Of a stretch of DNA of 64,000 bases, positions 17,529-24,844 are shown in pieces. The stretch spans positions 1-64,000 of the forward strand of contig DASXOB010000006.1 in the NCBI GenBank assembly GCA_036494545.1. Reading direction: 5' to 3'. Below the pieces are notes generated by a model, which made no database searches, had not been told where the DNA came from, and saw nothing but the letters and a program-made list of their open reading frames with translations. The translations under genes were made by a program, and so were the position numbers. This DNA comes from JAICXG01 sp036494545. Lineage in GTDB: Bacteria > Verrucomicrobiota > Verrucomicrobiia > Chthoniobacterales > UBA10450. Within the stretch, counting starts at the first letter, position 1; each line of letters begins with the position of its first letter.

Positions 17529-19076
17529 TCAGCCGGCGGCCGGAGTCGGTTGCTCGGCTTCGCTAATTCCAGCCGCGTGCCGACGGTCTCGCAGCCATTG
17601 ATAAAAGACAATCTCGCCTTTGTTATCCAAGGTCCGGTCTTCGAGGAAACCGCGCGCTTTCTCAAAGGCCGCCGGTCCAAGCTCCTCGCGCTTATCCAGC
17701 ACGACGACCAGACCACCGTGGGTTGTGTTGAGATAGTCGCTCACGCTTCCCGGGCTCAGACTGCTGGCCGCCTGTTTGATGTATTCCATGTCCGGACTCT
17801 CATCTTTCTTCTCCGGTTTCGGCGTCGGCGTGGCGCCGGGCGGCGTGTCGATCAAGGCAAATGGCGGCAGCTTCTCCGTCTTCACTCCTGCGTCGGTCGC
17901 GGCTTGTTCGATCGTTTTTCCGCTCTGCAAATCCTCTCGTAGTTTGCGCGCGACCTCGTTTCCTTTGGTAGCGACAGCCTCCTGCGACGCTTGTTTCTTC
18001 AAGGCCTCGACGATTTGCGGCCGCGCGTCTTCCTTCGTCAGTGGATGTGATGGCTGGACGTCGATCAGGTGCAAAATATCAAACCCATCCTTTGTCTGAA
18101 CGGGCTCGCTGTTCGGTGTCTCTTTCGTCAGGACAAACGCAGCCTGGGCGAGCGCTGCGGATTCGCTAAACGCTGGATCGGGCTTTGCCTTGGTAAACTC
18201 GCCGGTCTGCTTTGGGGTCAGCTGAAATTTCGCCGCCACCTGATCGAAGTCTGCCCCCTTGGCCTGAAGGGCCTCAATGAAGTCGTTCGCCTGGTCGGCC
18301 AGCTTTTGCAGGACTTCGACGCGCGGTCTGCCGGTAAGCTTCTTTTGCTCATCCGTTAGGCCAAACTCGATGAATTTCACCTTGCGTGTCTCGTCCGTCT
18401 TCAGTTCGGCCTTGTGGCTATCGAAATATTTTGTGACCTCGTCATCGCTCGGCGGCGTGTCCTTGGCGAAGTCTTCCGCCCGAAACCGCACCACACTTAC
18501 GTCCATCTTCGCGTAGGCCTGTTCAAAATCTTTCCGCAGCTCGTTTTCAGGAATGCTCACGCCGGCGTTGAGGATTTTTTTCACTCGCTTGAGCACGATC
18601 TGGTCGGCTGCCAATTCCTCGATTTCCGCCTGACTGAAACCCATCGGGCCGAGGGCGTGATCGACGAAGTTCCCATAAGCGGTCAGATCGAAGCCGTCCT
18701 TGCCGTGGAAGGCAGGCAATGTCTTGACCTCGTCCGCGATCTCGGACGTGGTGGGTTCGATTCCCAGCTGATTCCCTTCGTAACGCAGCACCATCAGGTT
18801 CCAGGCGAAATTCTGAAATGCGTCCGATTCGCTTTGCGCGCCGGCCGTTAGATCCTGCGCCAGCTCACGCATTCCGAGCTGGCCGGCGAGACGCAGCAGG
18901 CGCGAATTGCGCTGGTATTCCACCTGCGAAACAACCCGGTCGTGGAACTTGCCGACGGCTCCGTTGCCGATGGTAGAAAAGTCGGTCCGGTTCCAATACC
19001 AGGAGAAAGAGATGCAGACGAGAATCGTGATGAAGATCATCAGGATCTTGTGGTGCTTGCGCATTACCGTAATCAT
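17529..19076 (-). CDS. PpiD/SurA-like membrane-anchored peptidyl-prolyl isomerase/chaperone
   Basis: The 515-residue protein has one N-terminal membrane anchor (about 9-27, ILMIFITILVCISFSWYW), then a SurA_N/PpiD helical chaperone region (YEGNQLGIEPTTSEIADE). A parvulin-type rotamase region follows (about 225-345, including KFIEFGLTDEQ and TKDGFDILHLIDVQPS) and a charged helical C-terminus. It should help exported proteins fold at the outer face of the inner membrane. The parvulin signature is weak, as in PpiD, so isomerase activity may be lost. It shares strand with the Dop/PafA-family gene 65 bases upstream and the TPR gene downstream. Confidence 0.8.
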   Translation of the reverse strand: MITVMRKHHKILMIFITILVCISFSWYWNRTDFSTIGNGAVGKFHDRVVSQVEYQRNSRLLRLAGQLGMRELAQDLTAGAQSESDAFQNFAWNLMVLRYEGNQLGIEPTTSEIADEVKTLPAFHGKDGFDLTAYGNFVDHALGPMGFSQAEIEELAADQIVLKRVKKILNAGVSIPENELRKDFEQAYAKMDVSVVRFRAEDFAKDTPPSDDEVTKYFDSHKAELKTDETRKVKFIEFGLTDEQKKLTGRPRVEVLQKLADQANDFIEALQAKGADFDQVAAKFQLTPKQTGEFTKAKPDPAFSESAALAQAAFVLTKETPNSEPVQTKDGFDILHLIDVQPSHPLTKEDARPQIVEALKKQASQEAVATKGNEVARKLREDLQSGKTIEQAATDAGVKTEKLPPFALIDTPPGATPTPKPEKKDESPDMEYIKQAASSLSPGSVSDYLNTTHGGLVVVLDKREELGPAAFEKARGFLEDRTLDNKGEIVFYQWLRDRRHAAGISEAEQPTPAAG

Positions 19077-19141
19077 AGGCGTGAGTGAATTGAGGTGCGG
19101 AATCTAGGGTCTGACTCCGGCCGAGCAACTGATTTTCTTTC

Positions 19142-20551
19142 TTAAGGAGAGCGGGCTTGCCTGACGAATTCGTCGACCTTTTCGACGTAAGTCTGGAATG
19201 GGTCGCCCATGACGAGGAAGTCATGACTCTCGCAGGCAATGGAATCCCAGTTAATAACATAGGGTCGCCGCTCTTTACGGAACGCTGCGACAGCTCGGGC
19301 GCGTCCGGCGGCGCGCGTATCGGCCGGTGGGATATAGGCGGCGTCTTTTTGCCTAACGAGATTGTTCCATTCGCCGATGCGCTTGGCCGGCTCCAGGCCA
19401 AAGAAGAGGCCGCGCGCTGGATTGATGTTGTGATATTCCAGGTCGAGGCTTTGCAGCCACGGGTCATGCCAGGTGAGATTTTCCGCAGCCATGAATTCCC
19501 GGAGCAGAAATTCTTTGCTGATCCAATCGACGCCGCCGATGAGAGCTTCGGGTTTGTTAGGCAAGGCATCGAGCGTGTAGCTCCAACTCTCGAGGAGCCA
19601 GTCGGTCTCCTGGTCGCGGCCGGCAAGATGTCGCGCTGCCAGCGTGTGCAACTGCCATTGCACATCGAGCGCGCCGATCGTGCGACCGTCTTCCAATTCG
19701 ACAAGCCAGCGGCGGGTAGGATCGCGTGAGATGTCGCGCGTGGCCTGGACGGCGTCGAGCAGAGTGAGGTCGTTAGGCAGGAGTCCGGCTTCGAGCAGAC
19801 CCAGAATGCAGGCGGTCGCGCCGATCTTCAGTGCGTTGGCAAAGGGACTCATGTTGGAGTCGCCGATGAGCAAATGCAGTCGGCGATAGCGCCGGTAATC
19901 GGCCAGTGGTTCGTCGCGCGCATTGATGATCGCGCGGTTGAACTGCACCCACTGGTAGATGTCGTTCACGATGTGATCGGCACGCTGGCTGAGCTGGAAG
20001 TCGGTCGTCTCCTCCGAGCTTGGCACTTCGAAATCGAATGCGAGGGGATTGGCCTGACCCACCCGACCGGCGCCGGTGAAAAGCTGGCGCGTGGCGAGAA
20101 AGGCGAGCAGTGCTCCGAGCGCGGGCGGGGTAAACTGCGCTTCACGGCGCATGAGATAATTCTCGTGACAGCCAAAGGTCGCGCCGGTGTGATGATCGAT
20201 ATTGTTCTTGATGAAGGAGACCGATTCGCTCGCGCCTAACGAATCAAGCGCGGACTGGAGGAGTTGGTCGCCGGCCAGATCGTAAGCCACCACATCGCGC
20301 AATTGCCGGCACTCAGGCGAGGCGTATTCGAGATGGCCCATGTCGAGGTAAATGCGGCCACCGTTGAGGAGGAAACCGCCGTTGCCGGGTGGTTCTTCGT
20401 AGTCCCGGTAATGCAGGTCGATCACGCCCGCGCGCATCTTGCGGAAGAGATAATTCTTCACTCTCACCGGCCACGCATCGCCGTTTGGGTGCGCTCCGTC
20501 GCCGCTCGCCAGACAGCCGTATTCGGTCTCGATCCCCGCGATCCGATCCAT
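19142..20551 (-). CDS. Pup-ligase/deamidase family protein (Dop/PafA; possibly UBact-type)
   Basis: The N-terminus MDRIAGIETEYG is the family ATP-site signature, and IYLDMGHLEYASPEC carries the catalytic Asp. NNIDHHTGATFGCHENYL, FQLSQRADHI, INARDEPLADYRRYRRLH and the C-terminal DPFQTYVEKVDEF match the carboxylate-amine-ligase-like fold of Dop and PafA. Members attach Pup or UBact to lysines (PafA) or deamidate/remove it (Dop); GAGRVG plus FQLSQRAD leans toward Dop. The start is set at ATG 20551, although the frame is open to 20593. Neither flank holds a small Pup/UBact gene, proteasome subunits or a Mpa-type ATPase, so the partner genes are elsewhere or absent. Confidence 0.88.
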   Translation of the reverse strand: MDRIAGIETEYGCLASGDGAHPNGDAWPVRVKNYLFRKMRAGVIDLHYRDYEEPPGNGGFLLNGGRIYLDMGHLEYASPECRQLRDVVAYDLAGDQLLQSALDSLGASESVSFIKNNIDHHTGATFGCHENYLMRREAQFTPPALGALLAFLATRQLFTGAGRVGQANPLAFDFEVPSSEETTDFQLSQRADHIVNDIYQWVQFNRAIINARDEPLADYRRYRRLHLLIGDSNMSPFANALKIGATACILGLLEAGLLPNDLTLLDAVQATRDISRDPTRRWLVELEDGRTIGALDVQWQLHTLAARHLAGRDQETDWLLESWSYTLDALPNKPEALIGGVDWISKEFLLREFMAAENLTWHDPWLQSLDLEYHNINPARGLFFGLEPAKRIGEWNNLVRQKDAAYIPPADTRAAGRARAVAAFRKERRPYVINWDSIACESHDFLVMGDPFQTYVEKVDEFVRQARSP

Positions 20552-20613
20552 GCGGTGAGCATCCGACACCGGCCCGCCATGGACAAGGGTCAACTCACGA
20601 AGCAGTTTCGAAC

Positions 20614-21045
20614 ATGAGCACGCAACCGTTTCCGGCGCGCAGTCCTGCCGAGAAAGTGAGTGGGTTGGTTTATTTCGGACGGATGCTGGACAAGATTCGC
20701 GCCTACGCGCGGAGCGAGTTGCCTAACGACTGGGTAGCGAACCTCGGCAAGGGTTTCGATGGGAAATGTGTGCGCTTTCTCGGGATTGACTACGATGCGC
20801 TGCGGGCGCACGTGCTGGAGCAGGAGGCGACTGACGAAGAGATTTTACGGTGGGCTCTCGAGCACGGGAAAGATCGATCGGCCGAAGAGATCGAGGTCTG
20901 GAACGAGTACCTGCGCAAATGTGGCTGGAACGACGAACTCACGTCCACTCTCGAACGCCGCAAACGCGAGAGCGGATTTGAGGAGCGCGATGATATTGAA
21001 ACGATGTTTCAGTACATCGACGCAGATGAGAAACGGAGCAATTGA
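20614..21045 (+). CDS. DUF5069 protein
   Basis: The 143-residue soluble protein has the DUF5069 pattern: MLDKIRAYARSELP, GKCVRFLGIDYDALR, TDEEILRWALEHGK and IEVWNEYLRKCGWND. The family is common in Verrucomicrobiota and has no known function. It starts about 60 bases from, and divergent to, the Dop/PafA-family gene, so both probably share a control region; that may hint at a link but is not evidence of one. It contains a copy of the recurring GCCTAACGA 9-mer at 20721. Confidence 0.85.
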   Translation: MSTQPFPARSPAEKVSGLVYFGRMLDKIRAYARSELPNDWVANLGKGFDGKCVRFLGIDYDALRAHVLEQEATDEEILRWALEHGKDRSAEEIEVWNEYLRKCGWNDELTSTLERRKRESGFEERDDIETMFQYIDADEKRSN

Positions 21046-21066
21046 AGAGGCGCGAAGGGAAAACGC

Positions 21067-21222
21067 CTAGTTCGTTTGCTCGCCGATAGGAGTCGGTGGT
21101 GGCGGCGGTTTTTGTCGATATTCGATCACCCACCAGACAGCCAGCACCACGATCGCCACGACGACCGCAGCCACGATCCTGCGTGTGCGGGAAGGTGGGG
21201 CTGGTTCGCCTTCCTCCGACAT
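21067..21222 (-). CDS. 51-residue single-span membrane protein
   Basis: A short frame encodes a polar N-terminus (MSEEGEPAPPSRTRR), one membrane helix (IVAAVVVAIVVLAVWWVIEY) and a proline-rich tail (KPPPPPTPIG). The Arg-rich flank before the helix predicts the N-terminus inside. It starts 9 bases after the stop of the pterin dehydratase gene on the same strand, spacing typical of an operon. The amino-acid make-up looks coding and membrane-like. I do not recognise a family. Confidence 0.6.
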   Translation of the reverse strand: MSEEGEPAPPSRTRRIVAAVVVAIVVLAVWWVIEYRQKPPPPPTPIGEQTN

Positions 21223-21231
21223 GGAGGCGCG

Positions 21232-21516
21232 CTACTCCGAAAGCGTATCGATGCGCTCGGCGAGATTAAAATCCAATTCGGTCAGCCCGCCCTTGCTATG
21301 GGTGGACAAGACCAGCCGGACCTTGTTAAAGCGGATGTCGATATCGGGGTGATGCTCCTCTTCCTCGGCCACCTCGGCCACGCTGTTCACAAAATCAATC
21401 GCCTCCGAGAACTCGTCGAATTCAAAAGTGCGCTCGAGATGCTTTTTCTCCAGCTCCCATTCCGGGACCTTCTTCAGGCGATTCTTAAGCTCGTCCGCTT
21501 TGATGAGATCGGCCAT
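21232..21516 (-). CDS. Pterin-4-alpha-carbinolamine dehydratase
   Basis: This 94-residue enzyme dehydrates 4a-hydroxytetrahydropterin. The active-site motif is EEHHPDIDIRFNKV with the catalytic histidines at about 55-56, followed by STHSKGGLTELDFNLAERID, full length for the family. Aromatic amino acid hydroxylases are the classical partner, but none is seen nearby; many bacteria use the protein in folate or molybdopterin contexts. It is followed by the 51-residue membrane protein and sits 78 bases from the glycosyltransferase stop upstream. Confidence 0.92.
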   Translation of the reverse strand: MADLIKADELKNRLKKVPEWELEKKHLERTFEFDEFSEAIDFVNSVAEVAEEEEHHPDIDIRFNKVRLVLSTHSKGGLTELDFNLAERIDTLSE

Positions 21517-21594
21517 ATCGGCAGAACGAGTAACACCCCCTTTCGCTTTTGCAACGGTGAATCCAAGCCCTTTTGCTGGCCAGTTTTCGACGAA

Positions 21595-22737
21595 CTAGAG
21601 GCCGAGAATTTTGCGGAGGTTTTTTGCGGAATCGAATACCTCCTCTGCGCTGGTGCGCGCTTGTCGACCGAGCCGCTTCCCGTCGCGTAAGATTGTACTC
21701 GCCGCTTTTGCGGCTTCAGGCGCATTACGGACAAAAAACATTCCGCTTTCAGCCGGGAGATATTGCTCGGCGCCGGTTGACTCGGTGATGACCGGCCGGC
21801 CTACGGCGAGAAAAGCAGCCGCTCGATCGCTCACCCAGCCGGTTCGCCAGCTAACGTCTACGCCTTTGATGGCAGTAAATTCCGCGGTGGCGGAGGCAAG
21901 GTAACGCCGATAGCGCGCCGGCGTTTGGGCGACACGATGCGGATCGGCCAGTCGCCAGCCGAGCTTTTCGAGCCGCGTCCGCTCGGGATCGTCGGCATTG
22001 AGATTCATCGCCAATTCCCAGCATGCTTGCGGCACGCGCGATGGGAGATCGAGATATGGACCGAAGGCGTGCTTCTTGGAGAGATCGGGAAATTCGCCAT
22101 TCACCTCCACGCCTCCGCCCCAATACCATTGGCCTATGGTGGTGAATTTTGGACGCTGGAGTAGGGGCCGCGGACCAAGCAGTTTCGTGTCGGCGAGGGG
22201 ATAAAACGTCCGCCATGTCAGCGGCGACCTCGGCAATTTGCAATCGGCACCGTGCACATTGAGGCCGATCGTCCAAAATTCATGATGATGGTGCTGGCCG
22301 AGATCCATCTTCGTCATCCAGTAAAAGATTTCGCTCGGGTCCAGATCGCAGAAGATGCGGCGCTCGAACTGGAGGAGCAGCGGCGGATGAATCGAGTAGG
22401 AAAGGTTGAGCAAAGTATTCGGTCCCGCGAGACGATCGAGCAGCTCACGGCGAGAAATTCCGATACAGTGAACGTCGCCCAGGTCGTGCTCCGACTTCGC
22501 CGGGTCCTGATGGAGCAGACAATAGCGGCCCGCTAAACCGTGCGCCCGCAGTTGCCGCTGGAAGTTCGCGATACACGCTTTGTCGCGCGCCGGATCATCC
22601 GTCGCCGGCAGCAGCTCCAGCCAAACGGCATCGAGCTTCAGCCGGCGTAACCCAAGCATCCATTGCAACGGCACGGAAAAATTCCCGCCGCCCTCGAGAT
22701 ACTTGGCCGCAAAACCACAACCCAAAAAAGTTGTCAC
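21595..22737 (-). CDS. Glycosyltransferase-like protein (CgeB/GT-B type)
   Basis: The 380-residue protein starts at GTG. The N-terminal half has a Rossmann-like start (FLGCGFAAKYLEGGGNFS) and FCDLDPSEIFYWMTKMDLGQ. The C-terminal half has the donor-site style segment WVSDRAAAFLAVGRPVITEST followed by GMFFVRNAPEAAKA, as in CgeB-like GT-B transferases. It lacks a clear E-x7-E motif, so the exact family is uncertain. It is not adjacent to the glycan genes at the left edge, and no other sugar genes flank it. The substrate is unknown. Confidence 0.6.
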   Translation of the reverse strand: MTTFLGCGFAAKYLEGGGNFSVPLQWMLGLRRLKLDAVWLELLPATDDPARDKACIANFQRQLRAHGLAGRYCLLHQDPAKSEHDLGDVHCIGISRRELLDRLAGPNTLLNLSYSIHPPLLLQFERRIFCDLDPSEIFYWMTKMDLGQHHHHEFWTIGLNVHGADCKLPRSPLTWRTFYPLADTKLLGPRPLLQRPKFTTIGQWYWGGGVEVNGEFPDLSKKHAFGPYLDLPSRVPQACWELAMNLNADDPERTRLEKLGWRLADPHRVAQTPARYRRYLASATAEFTAIKGVDVSWRTGWVSDRAAAFLAVGRPVITESTGAEQYLPAESGMFFVRNAPEAAKAASTILRDGKRLGRQARTSAEEVFDSAKNLRKILGL

Positions 22738-22790
22738 AGCGAAAGGAAAGAGGGGAATCGTTCAGCGTCCAGCTTCTTAACCTCCCCACT

Positions 22791-24732
22791 TTACTGCCGG
22801 AGATTCATCCGACCGAGAAGATCGGTGAAGCGAGGATCGGAGCGAAGGCCGTCGTACCAGGGGTTCACTTTTAGCGACGTCATTCCAAGTGAGCGCATTT
22901 CGTACTCCTGCTCGAGAGCGGCAAAGGCTTTATCTTTGTCGCCCAGGCCCAGGTAAACACAAAGCATGATGTGAGGATCGATCGGACTCTGAGCTGTTAT
23001 TCGCTCTAACTCGGCGAGGATTTTCTCAGCCTCGCTACGCTGACCCGAGATACCATAGACATAGCCAAGCCATCCCAAGGCCCAACTGTTCTCTTTTACT
23101 TTCTGGAACGCGGCGATCGCGTCGCCATATCGGCCTATCGTGGAGTATAGAGAACCGAGCCAGATGTGCGCTTGTGGAAACTCCGCATCCATCTTCACTG
23201 TCTCTTGCAGTTGCTTTAGGGCGTCGTCGTAGCGCCGGGAGTAGTAAAGAAGCTTACCCATATCGACGTTGATAATGAGCGAGAGCGGGTCAAGCTCACG
23301 CGCGCGATTGATCTGCGCGAGCGATTCGTCGAACCGGCCGACAGCAGCGAGGAATTCGGCATACCAATGGTGGGCGGTCGGGTAGTTCGGATTCAGTTCG
23401 ATCGCACGCCTGAATTCTTTCTCGGCAGTCGCCCAGTCCCAGTCGTAATTCATGGCCAGTAAACCGAGAGAGGCATGAGGTTCGGCGAGCATCTCATCAA
23501 GAGTCAGCGCCTTCCTGGCTGCTTCTCTGGCTTTGGCATAGAGGTGCGTTCGGGAGACAGCATCATAGGCTGTAAATTGATAAACATCTCCCAAACCCGC
23601 GTAGGCTTGGGCGTAGTTGGGATCAATCGCGATGGCCTGACGAAAATATTCGCCTGCTTTCTCGAATCCTTCCCCTGTCCGTTTGTTCCAAAAATAGCGC
23701 CCCTTCAAGTAGGCTTCGTGCGCCTCCACGTTTGTCGTGGGTTTTGACTTGAGGGCGAGTTTCTCCGGGTCACTTAAAGTTGCTTCGAGTGCGGATGCGA
23801 TGCGTTCGGCGACTTCGCTCTCGACCTGGAAAATAAATATCTGTTAGCCGTCGATCGTAAGTTTCCGCCCAGAGATGAGTGTCGCTCTGCGCGTTAATGA
23901 GCTGCACTGTGACACGCACTGTTTCGCCCGATTTCTGCACGCTACCTTCCAAAATGTTTCTGACCCCAAGCTGCTCCGCGATTCCGCGCAGGTTATCGGG
24001 TGCGTGTTTGAACTTTTGTGTCGAGGTGCGCGAGACAACTTTGAGCGCGGCGACTTTTGACAAGCGGGTCAGGATCTCGTCCTTGATTCCATCGGCAAAG
24101 TAGGCGTTCTCCGAGCTACCACTCAAATTGTCGAAGGGTAAAATAGCAATGGTCTTGTCCGAAACGGCGGCGGACGCTGGCCTGCCTTGGGTGTTGCCGA
24201 TCGGGTTTCGCGTTTGGCTTTGCCAAAGGAAGACCGCGACGATGCTGAGCGCGATGGCCGCTGTCGTCCAGAATAGCTGAGGCGAGACTTTTTTCTGAAT
24301 TGGAAAGTGAGTCGGTTGCGGATCGTGTGGGGCAGTATGCAGGTCTGCTGCGAGGGCCGACATATCGGTTATTGTTTCAAGTGCGTCCTGTTTCTCCAGT
24401 GCCCGCACCTCCGCCACAAAGCGGTATCCACGGCCTGGCACGGTGACGATGTAACGATGCGAACCCGGGTTCTCGCCCAGGATCCGCCGCAGGAAGGAGA
24501 TATTCTGACTTAGATTGTTCTCTTCAACGATGGAATCGGGCCAGATAGCCTCCATCAGGCGCTCTTTGTCGAGCACGCCGCCGCTGTGCTGCACGAGGTA
24601 GAGAAGGGTGTCGAATACCTTTGGTGTGAGTGGCACCAGCGTACCACTTCGCCGTGACATCCGGCGCCTGACCGCATCGAGCCGGAAGTCACCAAACTCG
24701 TAGATGGCGGCCGTGGAATTCGTTATCTGCAA
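22791..24732 (-). pseudogene. CadC/ToxR-like winged-helix regulator with TPR domain, split by a frameshift
   Basis: Read through one frame change, this is a protein of about 645 residues. It has an OmpR-type winged helix (about 10-105: EFGDFRLD, LTPKVFDTLLYLV, GRGYRFVAEVR), a membrane span (about 152-170), a FlgO/adenylate-cyclase-associated segment (IAILPFDNLSG, ADGIKDEILTRLSK, VRNILEGSVQKSG) and at least six TPRs. The frame breaks just after LTDI: an extra base in the AAAA run at 23830-23833 on the plus strand switches to the frame that continues QVESEVAERIASALEATL. Without it the first frame stops at 23770. A sequencing error, a dead gene or slippage on the short run are all possible. Membrane-anchored regulators of this type sense envelope conditions. 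Confidence 0.75.
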
Positions 24733-24844
24733 TTTCAGAAAGTTTTAGAAAAATTCAACCCATTTCTAAAGACTTTCACCAGCATTCGAAGGAACTCTAA
24801 CCGCACACTAGCCATGTAAATCCACAACTCGGAATAAGAAAACC

